This document shows, one piece after another, positions 50,971 through 60,982 of a stretch of 64,000 nucleotides of DNA. The DNA is taken from assembly GCF_014174155.1 (NCBI RefSeq), contig NZ_JABEQM010000014.1, positions 30,088-94,087 of the forward strand, given 5' to 3'. The first letter of the stretch is position 1. Each line of letters opens with the position of its first letter. This DNA is from Gluconacetobacter tumulisoli. Lineage in GTDB: Bacteria; Pseudomonadota; Alphaproteobacteria; Acetobacterales; Acetobacteraceae. The position numbers and the translations under genes were made by a program. A model generated the notes under the pieces. The model was not told where the DNA came from. It searched no databases and was given only the letters and a program-made list of their open reading frames with translations.

Positions 50971-51518
50971 TATCCCCTGCCCCGGCGTGACCGTTCGCCC
51001 GTTGTGACGACGGCATCCAGCACGCGTCGTGTCCTGTCGTCCATAAGGCCCTGCATGACCCGGCGGAACCCCTCGATCGCGGCGGCCCCGACATCGCGAT
51101 ACACGCCCATCAGCTTTTCGCGCTGCACATCGAACAATTGCCGCTCGACCCCCGCGCCGGAGGGCGACAGGTACAGCAGGCGCTGGCGCCGGTCCCGGCG
51201 TCCGACCTCCTGCTGCACATAGCCGCGTGCCTGCAGATCGCCCAGCGCACGGCCAAGGCTCTGCTTGGTAATGCCCAGCAGGTCCAGCAGCTCGCCCACC
51301 GCGATTCCGGGATGGCGTCCGACCATCTGCAGGATACGGTGGTGCGCATGGCCCAGCCCCAGCGCGTCCAGCAGGGGGGTAGCCACCGAATCGAAATCGC
51401 GCCAGGCCAGGATCATCAGTTCCTGCGCCTGGCGCATTTCCTCCTCGCGCAGGAACAGCACGCCCGTGCCGGCCCCCGCCGCACCGGGCCGTCGCGGCGC
51501 CCCCGTCTGATCGTTCAC
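50970..51518 (-). CDS. MarR-family transcriptional regulator (PetP-like)
   Basis: 182 residues. The winged-helix core is visible as HHRILQMVGRHPGIAVGELLDLLGITKQSLGRALGDLQARGYVQQ, with the wing GRRDRRQRLLYLSPSG. Flanking helices form the dimer interface. The start is a GTG (51516-51518) preceded by GCGGGAT. It overlaps the response regulator gene by one base, so they are coupled, the same layout as PetP/PetR of Rhodobacter. It begins 17 nt after the COQ9 stop. Confidence 0.9.
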   Translation of the reverse strand: MNDQTGAPRRPGAAGAGTGVLFLREEEMRQAQELMILAWRDFDSVATPLLDALGLGHAHHRILQMVGRHPGIAVGELLDLLGITKQSLGRALGDLQARGYVQQEVGRRDRRQRLLYLSPSGAGVERQLFDVQREKLMGVYRDVGAAAIEGFRRVMQGLMDDRTRRVLDAVVTTGERSRRGRG

Positions 51519-51535
51519 GCCGTCATCCCGCCGCT

Positions 51536-52156
51536 TCAGGCTGCCCGTCCCGACAGAAGACGGTGCTTCATACGTCCGAAACGCGCGACCCGCGCCAGCC
51601 TGCGGTCCAGAAAGGCCGTCACCGCCGCCATGTCGTCGCCCCGCGCCAGCCAGAACAGCAGGACCTGCACATAGATCGCGGCCAGCGTGACCCGCTTGGT
51701 GTACCAGGCCACCCCCTCGGCACGATCCCCGGCGGCTTCCCAGATCGCATCCACGCTCCGGGCAAGCGTACGTGCCAGCACATGACCGTTCCCCGGCGTC
51801 AGCAGCACGCCCAGTGCCCGGCGAACGGCGGCCCGATCGGGGGCGATCGTTTCCAGGCGCAGCAGGATGACCGCCCGGACCCGGCGACTCAACCGCGGTT
51901 CGTCCAGGTCATGCGCGACCTCGATCATGTCCCGGTCGCTCCGGTCGAACCAGGCCTCGACCAGATCGACGGCCCCGCCGGGAAACAGCAGGTCGGCATC
52001 CGGTCCCGCGACGTCGCGCAGCGTCGCGATGGTCCATCCCGACTGCCCCGCGGCGGCGGCGACGCGATCCAGCGCCGCATCGCGCGCGGCGCTGCGTTCC
52101 GGCCGACCCGGCGCCATGCAGGCGGCGGCACAGCCGGCCATCCGCGTTCCGATCAT
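51536..52156 (-). CDS. COQ9 family ubiquinone biosynthesis protein
   Basis: 206 residues. Matches the COQ9 pattern: an N-terminal TetR-like helical part (RDAALDRVAAAAGQSGWTIATLRDVAG) and the C-terminal conserved AEGVAWYTKRVTLAAIYVQVLLFWLARGDD, with the lipid-binding helix near the end (FLDRRLARVARFGRMK). COQ9 presents ubiquinone intermediates to Coq7 and is limited to alphaproteobacteria and mitochondria, so it is a useful taxonomic marker. It overlaps the def stop by 4 nt. Confidence 0.9.
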   Translation of the reverse strand: MIGTRMAGCAAACMAPGRPERSAARDAALDRVAAAAGQSGWTIATLRDVAGPDADLLFPGGAVDLVEAWFDRSDRDMIEVAHDLDEPRLSRRVRAVILLRLETIAPDRAAVRRALGVLLTPGNGHVLARTLARSVDAIWEAAGDRAEGVAWYTKRVTLAAIYVQVLLFWLARGDDMAAVTAFLDRRLARVARFGRMKHRLLSGRAA

Positions 52157-52695
52157 GCGCGTACTCCGTATCGCCCGATTTCCTCGTCGAACCCCATCTG
52201 CCCCAGGTCCGTCATGCGCATCGGATAGAGAATACCATCCAGATGGTCATATTCATGCTGCAAGACGTTGGCCAGGAATCCCGACGCCACGCCCTGCACA
52301 ACCTCCCCTTCGCGGTCCAGGCCCGAATAGGCAACCCGGGCATGGCGCGGGACCATGCCCCGCAGGCCGGGAATCGACAGGCAGCCCTCGGGTCGCAACA
52401 CGATCTCGTCATCGACCGGCTCCAGGACGGGATTGATCAGCACGCTGACGCCGCGGGGCGGATCGTCGACGCCCGCACTGCGCTCGGCCGGAACGCGGTA
52501 GACGAACAGGCGCCGCGACACATGCACCTGCGGCGCCGCCAGTCCGGCGCCACGCGCGTCTTCCATCGTCTCGATCATGTCGTCGATCAGGCGGGCGATG
52601 TCGGTCGCGCGCGGATCGGCGACCTTATCCGCGCGGCGCAGCAATACCGGGTGCCCCATCCGGGCAATCTTGAGCAGGGTCACGGTATGGGCCAT
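52153..52695 (-). CDS. def: peptide deformylase
   Basis: 180 residues; removes the formyl group from new proteins. The three motifs are present: GAGLAAPQV, EGCLSIPG with the metal-binding Cys, and QHEYDHLDG with the two metal-binding His and catalytic Glu. The start at 52695 (MAHTVTLLKIARMGHPVL) is chosen; a GTG 39 nt upstream lacks support. Because another def copy is common in alphaproteobacteria, this may be one of two. It shares coupled translation with COQ9. Confidence 0.94.
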   Translation of the reverse strand: MAHTVTLLKIARMGHPVLLRRADKVADPRATDIARLIDDMIETMEDARGAGLAAPQVHVSRRLFVYRVPAERSAGVDDPPRGVSVLINPVLEPVDDEIVLRPEGCLSIPGLRGMVPRHARVAYSGLDREGEVVQGVASGFLANVLQHEYDHLDGILYPMRMTDLGQMGFDEEIGRYGVRA

Positions 52696-52951
52696 CCTCT
52701 GTCTTCGATTCGGGTCTTCGACTGGATCCGGCACCCGGGGACAACCCCGCGCCGGACGCAGCCGTGCAGTGCCAAAATAGTCTGCCCGGGGCCCGCGGGA
52801 AACGGGCGGAATGATTTGTGTTTTCGCCGGAGCCCATGTTATAGGTCCGCCCCACTCGGGAATCGCATGCAGGGCTGGGCTCTGCGGTCATCCCGCCATG
52901 ACGCATTTTCGTGGCCGATCAGGACAGCCACAAGCAGGAGTTGACGACCAA

Positions 52952-53155
52952 GTGCAGGTTCTCGTTCGCGACAACAATGTCGACCAGGCTCTCAAGGCGC
53001 TCAAGAAGAAGATGCAGCGTGAAGGCATCTTCCGTGAAATGAAGCTGCGTCGCCATTACGAAAAGCCCTCCGAGCGCAAGGCGCGCGAGGCTGCCGAAGC
53101 CGTTCGCCGCGCCCGCAAGATGGAGCGCAAGCGTCTGGAGCGCGAAGGGTTCTAA
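52952..53155 (+). CDS. rpsU: 30S ribosomal protein S21
   Basis: 67 residues starting from a GTG (52952-52954), reading [20 protein letters not shown], then [22 protein letters not shown], the S21 family sequence. AGGAG lies 11 nt upstream, a rather long spacing. Longer in-frame sequence from 52811 is leader and not part of the family. It is followed by a strong intrinsic terminator. The 256-nt gap back to def (divergent) shows no clear promoter. Confidence 0.95.
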   Translation: MQVLVRDNNVDQALKALKKKMQREGIFREMKLRRHYEKPSERKAREAAEAVRRARKMERKRLEREGF

Positions 53156-53177
53156 TCTGCACCTTCGGGTCAGTTCC

Positions 53178-53217
53178 CAAAAAAGGCCGGCATCCCCAGG
53201 ATGCCGGCCTTTTTTAT
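53178..53217. terminator. bidirectional rho-independent terminator
   Basis: AAAAAAGGCCGGCATCC and GGATGCCGGCCTTTTTT form a perfect 17-bp stem around CCA, with a T tract on the plus side and the equivalent on the minus side. It ends rpsU on the plus strand and probably the prolyl oligopeptidase gene on the minus strand (stop 53243). Confidence 0.95.
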
Positions 53218-53242
53218 TGTGCGGCGCCCGCTGGACGACGCC

Positions 53243-55366
53243 TTACCGGATGGCCGCCGGGCCTGCGTCCATCAGGCGACGAGACAGATAGACGGCTTCC
53301 AGCGCACGTTCATGCGCGATTTCGGGCGCGTTGACGGTGCCGGAATGGCCCCCCTCGGTATCCTCGTAATACAGGAACGGCACCCCCAGCGCCTGCAGAC
53401 GGGCGGCGAAGCGACGCGCATGGACCGGCCCCACCCGATCATCCCGCGTCGAGGTGAAGATGAACGGTTCGGGATAGCCCGCGCCTGCATGCAGCGCCCG
53501 CAGCGGCGAGATCCGCTGCAGGAACGCCCGCTGGTCCGGCACATTCATGCTGCCATATTCGCCGACCCAGGACGCACCGGCGGCCATCGTCTCGTAATGC
53601 TCCATGTCCAGCAGCGGCACGCCGATGATGACGGCGCTCCACAATTCCGGATGCTGCGTAAATTCCACGCCCATCAGCAGGCCGCCATTCGACCGTCCGC
53701 GAATCCCCAGGCGGGCGGCCGAGGTCACGCCCCGTTTCTCCAGGTCGCGGGCCACGGCGGCGAAATCGTCGAAGACGCGCTGGCGATGCACGCCCCGGCC
53801 GGCCTCGTGCCACGCCGGGCCGAACTCCCCCCCGCCCCGGATATTGGCGACGACGTAGACCCCGCCGCGCGCCATCCACAGCCGGCCGAATTCCGGATTA
53901 TAGTCGGGCACCGACGACACCTGAAATCCGCCATAGGCCGTCAGCAATGTCGGATTCGTCCCGTCGAGACGCATGTCCTTCCGATGGACGACGAAGTAGG
54001 GAACGCGGGTTCCATCCGTGGACACCGCCCAGGACTGGTCCACCGTCAGGCCGGCCGCATCGAATTGCGGCGGCAGTTCCATGATTTTCCGCACGCTGAC
54101 CGCCGTCGTATCGGCCAGCCAGAGTTGCGATGGCGTCAGGAAACCCGACACCGACAGGAAGGCCCGTCCCGACCGCCGGTCGGCATCGACGACATGCACC
54201 GAGATCATGTCCGGCAAAGGCAGCCGGGTTCCGGTCCAGCCCTGCGTCCCTCCCGTCGGGGGGCGGAACACCCAGGCCTGGCCCCGGACGGTGTCCAGCA
54301 CCGTCATCACCACCCCATCGCCCGTCACCGCGACCTCATCGATCGATTGCCGCGCATTCGGGGTAAAGATGATCTGCGGCGGCGCGGCGCCGGTCGGATC
54401 GACGGAAACCAGGCTTCCCGCCGGGATCGGCTTCCCCCCGGCCGGGGTCCAGTCCTGGTTGACCGACAGGACCAGGCGGCCGCGCAGCAGGCCGTGCAAT
54501 TCCAGGCGCGTCGGCAGGTCGATCTTCTGCACGCCCTGCGCGGTGAGCCGGCTGTACTGTTCCTCGAAAAAGGTGACGGCGCGGCGGATCAGCACCAGGC
54601 GATGCCCCGCGCCGTCCGTCAGAACCATCGGATCCACCGCGACGTCGGTGCGACGACCGCGCATGACCTCCTCGGCCTTGTCCAGTTCCTGGCCGCGACG
54701 CAGGCGGCGCACGATGAATGGATAGCCCGACTCGGTCATGCTGCCCTCTGCGGCCCCGCCCCAGTCGCGCGCGACCAGCAGCGTGTCCCGGTCCAGCCAG
54801 ACCGCGGACTGCTTGGAGCGCGGCAGCACGAAACCACCCGGCACGAAGCGTCCCGTCGACAAGTCAAATTCCCGCAGGCTCGCCGCGTCCTCGCCCCCTT
54901 CGGACAATCGCACGAAGCAGGGCCGGTCGTCGGGCGTCAGGCATTCCGCCCCCTGGAACACCCAGTCGCGATGTTCCAGCCGCGCCAGCGCATCGACATC
55001 CAGGCGGGTCGTCCAGCGCGGAGTCGCCACGACGAACGACGACACGTCCGATTCGCGCCAGATGCCGCGCGGATGCTGGTCGTCCTGCCACAAATTATAG
55101 ATGCGCCCGGCCAGGAAGGTCGGTTTGGGAATGCGGTGCCGATCCTGTTCCACCGCCAGGACGGCGTCGTAGAACGCGTGATAGCGCGAATCGTCCTGCA
55201 GCGTATCGAACGTGTGCTGATTCTGGCGCCGGACCCACGCAAGGGCATCAGGGCCGGACACATCGGACAGAAAGGCAGGCACCCCGTCGGCGGGAGGCGA
55301 ATCAGCAAGGGCGGGGGGCGCCGCCAGCATCGCGGCACAGGCGATGATCGTCCGGATCGTTTTCAT
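53243..55366 (-). CDS. secreted prolyl oligopeptidase-family (S9A) peptidase
   Basis: 707 residues with a signal peptide (MKTIRTIIACAAMLAAPPALA, cleavage about 21-22). Propeller domain about 60-430, then the hydrolase domain: LLTAYGGFQVSSVPDYN, NIRGGGEFG, Ser559 in GRSNGGLLMG, Asp in STRDDRVGPVHARRF and His in DTEGGHSGTVN. This is the prolyl oligopeptidase arrangement, but with an export signal, so it acts in the periplasm or outside. It is the second S9 peptidase in the window (see ptrB), and with the S10 enzyme suggests active peptide scavenging. Confidence 0.9.
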   Translation of the reverse strand: MKTIRTIIACAAMLAAPPALADSPPADGVPAFLSDVSGPDALAWVRRQNQHTFDTLQDDSRYHAFYDAVLAVEQDRHRIPKPTFLAGRIYNLWQDDQHPRGIWRESDVSSFVVATPRWTTRLDVDALARLEHRDWVFQGAECLTPDDRPCFVRLSEGGEDAASLREFDLSTGRFVPGGFVLPRSKQSAVWLDRDTLLVARDWGGAAEGSMTESGYPFIVRRLRRGQELDKAEEVMRGRRTDVAVDPMVLTDGAGHRLVLIRRAVTFFEEQYSRLTAQGVQKIDLPTRLELHGLLRGRLVLSVNQDWTPAGGKPIPAGSLVSVDPTGAAPPQIIFTPNARQSIDEVAVTGDGVVMTVLDTVRGQAWVFRPPTGGTQGWTGTRLPLPDMISVHVVDADRRSGRAFLSVSGFLTPSQLWLADTTAVSVRKIMELPPQFDAAGLTVDQSWAVSTDGTRVPYFVVHRKDMRLDGTNPTLLTAYGGFQVSSVPDYNPEFGRLWMARGGVYVVANIRGGGEFGPAWHEAGRGVHRQRVFDDFAAVARDLEKRGVTSAARLGIRGRSNGGLLMGVEFTQHPELWSAVIIGVPLLDMEHYETMAAGASWVGEYGSMNVPDQRAFLQRISPLRALHAGAGYPEPFIFTSTRDDRVGPVHARRFAARLQALGVPFLYYEDTEGGHSGTVNAPEIAHERALEAVYLSRRLMDAGPAAIR

Positions 55367-55424
55367 ACCGGAAACTGTTCCAGATGATCTGGAGCAGGAA
55401 AAGTGAAAAAATGACGGACTCCCC

Positions 55425-55467
55425 CTCTCCTCGTGAAAGGAGAGCCCGCCCCATGCCCCCCGCGGGG
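55425..55467 (-). terminator. possible terminator of the leu genes
   Basis: Downstream of the leuB stop on the minus strand lie CCCCCGCGGGGG (55456-55467) and a hairpin CTCTCC/GGAGAG with an 8-nt loop (55425-55444), followed about 14 nt later by a run of T. The pieces are imperfectly spaced for a classic terminator. Confidence 0.38.
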
Positions 55468-55477
55468 GTCGGCCTGT

Positions 55478-56590
55478 TCAGCCGTTCAGCTTGTCCAGTT
55501 CACGCACCACGGCCTCGCCCATCACGGCGGTGCCGACCTGGGCCATGCCGGGGCTCATGATATCGGCGGTACGCAGGCCGCTGGCCAGCACGTTGGACAC
55601 CGCGGTCTCGATCAGTTCGGCTTCGGCATCCATGCCGAACGAATACCGCAGCAACATGGAGAACGAGAGGATCTGCGCCAGCGGATTCGCCAGCCCCTTG
55701 CCCGCGATGTCCGGCGCACTGCCGTGGATCGGTTCGTACAGCGCCGGGCGCTTGCCGGTGGCATCGACCGTGCCCAGGGTCGCGGACGGCAACATCCCCA
55801 GGCTCCCGGTCAGCATCGACGCCAGGTCGGACAGCAGGTCGCCGAACAGATTGCCGGTCACGATCACGTCGAACTGGCGCGGGTTGCGCACCAGCTGCAT
55901 GGCGCAGTTATCCGCCAGCATGTGGCTCAGTTCCACGTCCGGATAGTCCCGTGCGTGCAGGTCGGTCACGACCTCCTTCCACAGCAGGCCGCTTTCCATG
56001 ACGTTGCATTTCTCGACCGAGCACACGCGGTTGCCGCGCTGCCGCGCCAGGTCGAAGGCGACGCGGGCCACGCGCTCGATTTCCGCCGTGGTGTAGACTT
56101 CGGTATTGATGCCGCGCTTGCTGCCGTCGGGCAGCGTCTCGATCCCGCGCGGCTCGCCGAAATAGATGCCGCCCACGGTTTCCCGCACGATCATGATGTC
56201 CAGGCCGGCCACCACCTCGGGCTTCAGGGTGCTGGCATCGACAAGCGCGTCGAACACCTTGGCGGGACGCAGGTTGGCGAACAGCTCCAGTTCCTGGCGC
56301 AGCTTCAGGATCGCGACCTCCGGACGGCGGTCGAAACCGACCGACGCCCATTTCGGATCGCCGACCGAGCCGAACAGCACGGCATCGGCCGCCTTCGCCG
56401 CCTGGATTACCTCGTCACGAATGGGCACCCCATGCACCGCAAGCGACGCTCCGCCGACCAGATCCTCGGAAATATCGAAGGAAATCCCACGCACGCGGCT
56501 CATCCACGCCACGACGCGCGCGACCTCGTTCATGACTTCGGGGCCGATCCCGTCGCCGGGCAGGACGAGGAGTTTCTTCGTGGCGGTCAT
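55478..56590 (-). CDS. leuB: 3-isopropylmalate dehydrogenase
   Basis: 370 residues; third step of leucine synthesis, oxidative decarboxylation of 3-isopropylmalate with NAD. Segments: [56 protein letters not shown], the [19 protein letters not shown] metal/substrate region and [24 protein letters not shown]. The start at 56590 follows GGAAAG; the longer open frame only reads through leuD antisense-frame sequence. It follows leuD by 53 nt. Confidence 0.96.
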   Translation of the reverse strand: MTATKKLLVLPGDGIGPEVMNEVARVVAWMSRVRGISFDISEDLVGGASLAVHGVPIRDEVIQAAKAADAVLFGSVGDPKWASVGFDRRPEVAILKLRQELELFANLRPAKVFDALVDASTLKPEVVAGLDIMIVRETVGGIYFGEPRGIETLPDGSKRGINTEVYTTAEIERVARVAFDLARQRGNRVCSVEKCNVMESGLLWKEVVTDLHARDYPDVELSHMLADNCAMQLVRNPRQFDVIVTGNLFGDLLSDLASMLTGSLGMLPSATLGTVDATGKRPALYEPIHGSAPDIAGKGLANPLAQILSFSMLLRYSFGMDAEAELIETAVSNVLASGLRTADIMSPGMAQVGTAVMGEAVVRELDKLNG

Positions 56591-56643
56591 CTTGTTCTTT
56601 CCATCCTGATAAGGGGCCACCCCGCTCCAGGGCGCGCGGACGA

Positions 56644-57267
56644 TCAGTCGATGACGATCCGCGTCTGCCAGGGCTGGGCCTGCTGCCGGGCGGTTTCGAA
56701 CGTGCCGATCGCGCCCTCGTGCTGCAGGGTCTGGCCGATATCGTCCAGCCCTTCCAGCAGCAGATGCTTGCGCAGCGGGTCGATCTCGAATCCGATCTCC
56801 TCGCCGTCGGGCCGGATCACCACCTGGCGTTCCAGATCGACCGTCAGCCGTCCGTTCCCGCCCAGGCGCGCGTCGTCCATCAGCATGTCGCAGATTTCGC
56901 GCGGCAGCCGGATCGGCACGATCCCGTTCTTGAAGCAGTTGTTGAAGAAGATATCGGCGAACGACGGCGCAATCACGCAGCGGATGCCGAAATCCAGCAG
57001 CGCCCACGGCGCATGCTCGCGCGACGACCCGCAGCCCAGGTTATCGTAGGTGATCAGGATCCCCGCCTTGCGGTAGGGCTCCTGGTTCAGGACGAAATCC
57101 GGCTTCTCCGACCCGTCGGGATTGTAGCGCATGCCGTCGAACGCATGCACGCCCAGGCCCGACCGCTTGGTCGTCTTGAGGAAACGGGCGGGAATGATCT
57201 TGTCCGTGTCGATGTTGGCTTCGGGCAGCGGCGCCGCGATCGCGGTCAGAACGGTGAATTTGTCCAT
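56644..57267 (-). CDS. leuD: 3-isopropylmalate dehydratase small subunit
   Basis: 207 residues; pairs with LeuC to isomerise 2- to 3-isopropylmalate. [47 protein letters not shown] are the signature segments of the aconitase swivel domain. It starts 3 nt after the leuC stop, so the subunits are cotranslated. Confidence 0.96.
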   Translation of the reverse strand: MDKFTVLTAIAAPLPEANIDTDKIIPARFLKTTKRSGLGVHAFDGMRYNPDGSEKPDFVLNQEPYRKAGILITYDNLGCGSSREHAPWALLDFGIRCVIAPSFADIFFNNCFKNGIVPIRLPREICDMLMDDARLGGNGRLTVDLERQVVIRPDGEEIGFEIDPLRKHLLLEGLDDIGQTLQHEGAIGTFETARQQAQPWQTRIVID

Positions 57268-57270
57268 GGT

Positions 57271-58674
57271 TCAGATCAGCTCCCGCACGTCCGTCAGATG
57301 TCCCGTCACCGCCGCCGCCGCCGCCATCGCGGGCGACAGCAGGTGGGTGCGTCCACCCGGGCCCTGGCGTCCCTCGAAATTGCGGTTGGAGGTCGAGGCA
57401 CAGCGTTGCCCGGGCGTCAGCTTGTCCGGGTTCATGCCCAGGCACATGGAACACCCGGCCTCGCGCCACTCGAAACCGGCATCGCGGAAGATGCGGTCCA
57501 GCCCTTCTTCCTCGGCCTGCGCCTTCACGATGCCCGACCCGGGCACCACCATCGCCCGCACGCCTTCGGCCACATGCCGTCCGGCGATGACGGAGGCGGC
57601 CGAACGCAGATCCTCGATCCGGCTGTTGGTGCACGACCCGATGAAGACCACGTCGACGGGCACGCCGGCGATCTTCTGCCCGGCCTCCAGCCCCATGTAG
57701 TCGAGCATGCGCTGCATCTGCACGCGCCGGGCCTCGTCCGCCTGGTCCTTCGGATCGGGAACCGTGCCGGTGACCGAAATGACGGTCTCGGGGCTGGTGC
57801 CCCAGGTCAGGGAGGGACCGATGTCCTCGGCCCGCAATTCGACGGTCTTGTCGTACTGCGCGCCCTCGTCCGCGACCAGGGTCTTCCAGTACGCCACCGC
57901 CTGGTCGAACGCCTCGCCCTTCGGGGCGAAGGGACGGCCGCGCACATATTCGAACGTCGTCTCGTCCGGCTCGACCAGGCCCGCGCGGGCGCCGGCCTCG
58001 ATCGACATGTTGCAGATCGTCATCCGGCCGGCCATGTCCAGCCCCCGGATCGTCGACCCGGCGAATTCGATCACATGGCCGGTGCCCCCCGCCGTGCCGA
58101 TCCTGCCGATGATCGCCAGCATCACGTCCTTGGCGGTCACGCCCGGACCCAACGGCCCTTCGACCGTCACCTTCATGTTCCGCGCGGGCTTCTGCAGCAG
58201 GGTCTGGGTGGCCATCACATGCTCGACCTCGGACGTGCCGATGCCGAACGCCAGAGCCCCCAGCGCGCCGTGGGTCGAAGTATGGCTGTCGCCGCAGACG
58301 ATGGTCATGCCGGGCAGGGAAATCCCCTGCTCGGGCCCCACGACATGCACGATGCCCTGCCGCGCGGACAGCAGCGGGAAATACGGCACGTCGAATTCGC
58401 GGACATTCCGCTCCAGCGTCTCGATCTGGTTCCGGCTCTCGGGTTCCTCGATCGGCTGGGTCCGGTCCGAGGTCGGGACGTTATGGTCCACCACCGCGAT
58501 GGTGGCGTCCGGCCGGCGCAGCCGGCGGCCGCTCATCCGCAATCCCTCGAAGGCCTGCGGACTGGTGACTTCGTGGACCAGATGCCGGTCGATATAGAGA
58601 ATCGCAGTCCCGTCCGGAAGGCGCTCCACGACATGGCTGTCCCAGATCTTGTCGAACAGCGTGCGTGCGGCCAT
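57271..58674 (-). CDS. leuC: 3-isopropylmalate dehydratase large subunit
   Basis: 467-residue aconitase-family subunit carrying a [4Fe-4S] cluster. Cluster ligands are in [13 protein letters not shown] and [10 protein letters not shown]. Other marks: [11 protein letters not shown] at the N terminus, [39 protein letters not shown] near the C terminus. The start at 58674 is preceded by GGAGGAGGAG. The cluster makes it a client of the suf operon in this window. No leuA here. Confidence 0.97.
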   Translation of the reverse strand: MAARTLFDKIWDSHVVERLPDGTAILYIDRHLVHEVTSPQAFEGLRMSGRRLRRPDATIAVVDHNVPTSDRTQPIEEPESRNQIETLERNVREFDVPYFPLLSARQGIVHVVGPEQGISLPGMTIVCGDSHTSTHGALGALAFGIGTSEVEHVMATQTLLQKPARNMKVTVEGPLGPGVTAKDVMLAIIGRIGTAGGTGHVIEFAGSTIRGLDMAGRMTICNMSIEAGARAGLVEPDETTFEYVRGRPFAPKGEAFDQAVAYWKTLVADEGAQYDKTVELRAEDIGPSLTWGTSPETVISVTGTVPDPKDQADEARRVQMQRMLDYMGLEAGQKIAGVPVDVVFIGSCTNSRIEDLRSAASVIAGRHVAEGVRAMVVPGSGIVKAQAEEEGLDRIFRDAGFEWREAGCSMCLGMNPDKLTPGQRCASTSNRNFEGRQGPGGRTHLLSPAMAAAAAVTGHLTDVRELI

Positions 58675-58772
58675 CGGTATTCTCCTCCTCCGGAACGGGT
58701 AACGGCCCCGGTCCCCGCCACGCGTCGTCAGGCGCATGGCGGGGCGAACGGACCCGGAATAAACAGAATGGG

Positions 58773-58811
58773 GCCGCGCGCCCGCACCCGAAAGGGGCTG
58801 CGGCGCGCGGC
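58773..58811 (-). terminator. strong GC hairpin between rplS and leuC
   Basis: GCCGCGCGCC pairs with GGCGCGCGGC, and the stem continues inward as GCA/TGC and CCC/GGG with single bulges around CTTTC. It starts 9 nt after the rplS stop on the minus strand and is followed by CCCCATTCTGTTTATT. It may partly terminate the translation operon before the leu genes, or act as an attenuator; no leader peptide with leucine codons was found. Confidence 0.45.
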
Positions 58812-58819
58812 GCCAGGCG

Positions 58820-59206
58820 TCAGGCCTGGGCTTCGGTCGTCACCGTTTCGCGCGCGCGCTCGGCGATACGGGCCGACTTGCCGCGACGGCCGCGCAGATA
58901 ATACAGCTTCGCGCGACGGACGGCGCCACGACGCACGACCTTGATCTCGGCGATCGTCGGCGCATAGAGCGGGAACACGCGCTCCACGCCCTCGCCGTTC
59001 GAGATCTTGCGAACCGTGAAGTTGCTGTTCAGCCCCTTGTTCGACCGCGCGATCACCACGCCTTCATAGGCCTGGACGCGCTGGCGCTCGCCCTCGACCA
59101 CGCGGACGGACACGCGGACCGTGTCGCCGGGCCCGAATTCGGGCACCGCGCGGATCGCGGTGAGGCGCGCAATCTCGTCGGCCTCGTACTGCTGGATAAT
59201 GTTCAT
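58820..59206 (-). CDS. rplS: 50S ribosomal protein L19
   Basis: 128 residues: [86 protein letters not shown] are the L19 family segments. It is the last gene of the ffh-rpsP-rimM-trmD-rplS operon, 29 nt after trmD. Confidence 0.97.
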   Translation of the reverse strand: MNIIQQYEADEIARLTAIRAVPEFGPGDTVRVSVRVVEGERQRVQAYEGVVIARSNKGLNSNFTVRKISNGEGVERVFPLYAPTIAEIKVVRRGAVRRAKLYYLRGRRGKSARIAERARETVTTEAQA

Positions 59207-59235
59207 GATCGAGTCCCTCGCTTGATAAACGTCTG

Positions 59236-59982
59236 TCAGTGCAGCCGCTCCGGATCAGCCGCGAGGCTGACCGGGCCGCCGGTGTCTTGGCCGGTCCGGG
59301 CGAGATGGGCGGCCCACAGGTCGGGCCGGCGCATCCGTGTCGCCGTCTCGGATTCAGTCTGCCGCCATCCGGCGATTGCGGCGTGATGACCGGACAGCAG
59401 GATGTCGGGCACGTCGCGCCCTTCCCAGCTCGCCGGCTTGGTATAATGCGGATATTCCAGCAGCCCGTCGGAGAAGCTCTCTTCCGTGCCGCTGGCCTCG
59501 GACCCCATGACGCCAGGGATCAGCCGGACGCAGGAATCCAGCAGCACCAGCGCCGCCATCTCTCCGCCCGACAGGACGTAGTCGCCGATCGAGACCTGTT
59601 CGACCTGCTCGGCCTCCAGCACCCGTTCGTCGACCCCCTCGTACCGCCCGCACAGCAGCACCAGACCCGGTCCGCCGGCATAGCGACGGACATCATCCTG
59701 GCGCAGCGGGCGGCCGCGCGGCGTGGGATAGACCAGCGGACGGCCATCCCGTCCGATATCCCGGATCGCGGCGGACACGACATCCGGACGCATGACCATG
59801 CCGGCCCCGCCCCCGAACGGCGTGTCGTCCACCACGCGATGACGGCCGATGCCGTACTCCCGCAGGTTGCGGGCCTCGACGGACCACAACCCATGTTCCA
59901 GCGCCCGACCGGCCAGCGACTGGCCGAGCGGACCGGGGAACATGTCGGGGAACAGCGTCAGCGCCGTCGCCCGCCACGTCAT
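59236..59982 (-). CDS. trmD: tRNA (guanine37-N1)-methyltransferase
   Basis: 248 residues; SPOUT-class enzyme that methylates G37 and so prevents frameshifts. [69 protein letters not shown] and the late [15 protein letters not shown] are diagnostic. It overlaps the rimM stop by 4 nt. Confidence 0.96.
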   Translation of the reverse strand: MTWRATALTLFPDMFPGPLGQSLAGRALEHGLWSVEARNLREYGIGRHRVVDDTPFGGGAGMVMRPDVVSAAIRDIGRDGRPLVYPTPRGRPLRQDDVRRYAGGPGLVLLCGRYEGVDERVLEAEQVEQVSIGDYVLSGGEMAALVLLDSCVRLIPGVMGSEASGTEESFSDGLLEYPHYTKPASWEGRDVPDILLSGHHAAIAGWRQTESETATRMRRPDLWAAHLARTGQDTGGPVSLAADPERLH

Positions 59983-60530
59983 GACGACACCACCTCGACG
60001 GTCGCGTCGCGCGACAGGTCGCCCTGCACCTCGACCTCGTCGGGCAGGACCACCTCGATCCGGCCGGCGCCGATATCGACGACGGGAAAGCAGGCCTGGG
60101 TAAACGGCAGGATCAGGGTTCGCCCTTCCCCGCCGATCTCCAGGCTGACCCCGGCCCCGTAATCATGGACGATCAGCACGCGCCCCAGAGGAACGTCCGT
60201 CCCCTGCTGCACGACCGACAGGCCGATCAGGTCGGCAAAGTAGAATTCGTCCTGGTCGGGCTCCGGCAGGCGATCGCGCGCGACATAGAGCTGCCGGTTG
60301 ACCAGCGCCTGCGCGGCATCGCGCCCCGCCAGCGGCTGGCCCGACGCATCGCGCAGCTCGGCGATGCCCTCGCCGCACCAGCGCAGGGTCCAGACCTGCC
60401 CCCGGTCGTCCGTCAACGCCCCATAGGCGGCCAGATCCTCCGCCACGGCGGCGTAGCTGTGCACGCGCACCAGCCCCCGCACGCCATGCGGACGTCCCAC
60501 CACACCCATCAGGATACGATCGTGATCCAC
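59979..60530 (-). CDS. rimM: ribosome maturation factor RimM
   Basis: 183 residues; helps 30S maturation and binds S19. N-terminal [18 protein letters not shown] and central [11 protein letters not shown] (beginning of the PRC-barrel domain) are typical, with the C-terminal barrel to the end. It lies 40 nt after rpsP and overlaps trmD by 4 nt. Confidence 0.93.
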   Translation of the reverse strand: MDHDRILMGVVGRPHGVRGLVRVHSYAAVAEDLAAYGALTDDRGQVWTLRWCGEGIAELRDASGQPLAGRDAAQALVNRQLYVARDRLPEPDQDEFYFADLIGLSVVQQGTDVPLGRVLIVHDYGAGVSLEIGGEGRTLILPFTQACFPVVDIGAGRIEVVLPDEVEVQGDLSRDATVEVVSS

Positions 60531-60570
60531 CGGTTCAGCCTGCCCGCATTCCTATCCGCAGATCGCGAAA

Positions 60571-60915
60571 TCAGGCCGCGGCGGCAGCGGCGGCAGCAGC
60601 CGCACGCTCCTGCGCACGCTTCTTCGGCGCCGACTTCTTGGGCTGCTCGGTATAGGCGGGCTTCGGCGCCAGACCGGCATTGCCCAGGAAGCGGGCGACG
60701 CGATCGGTCGGCAGGGCCCCCTGCGACAGCCAGTGGGTGATGCGCTCGGCCACCAGGCGCACGCGGTCGGCGTGCTCGGACGGCAGCATCGGGTTGTAGG
60801 CACCCACCTTCTCGATGAAACGGCCATCGCGCGGCGAACGGCTGTCGGCGACCACGATGTGGTAGTACGGACGCTTCTTCGCACCGGCGCGGGCAAGGCG
60901 GATCTTGAGGCTCAT
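60571..60915 (-). CDS. rpsP: 30S ribosomal protein S16
   Basis: 114 residues. Core [42 protein letters not shown] and [20 protein letters not shown] is standard S16. The C-terminal extension (about 85-114) is Lys/Arg-rich and ends in a run of ten alanines, longer than E. coli S16 (82 residues). It follows ffh by 67 nt. Confidence 0.95.
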   Translation of the reverse strand: MSLKIRLARAGAKKRPYYHIVVADSRSPRDGRFIEKVGAYNPMLPSEHADRVRLVAERITHWLSQGALPTDRVARFLGNAGLAPKPAYTEQPKKSAPKKRAQERAAAAAAAAAA

Positions 60916-60982
60916 TGAGACAATTCTCCGAAGTTAATCTCTGGGTATGGACAAAAGCGAAACGGAAGTGCCGGAACGTTCG

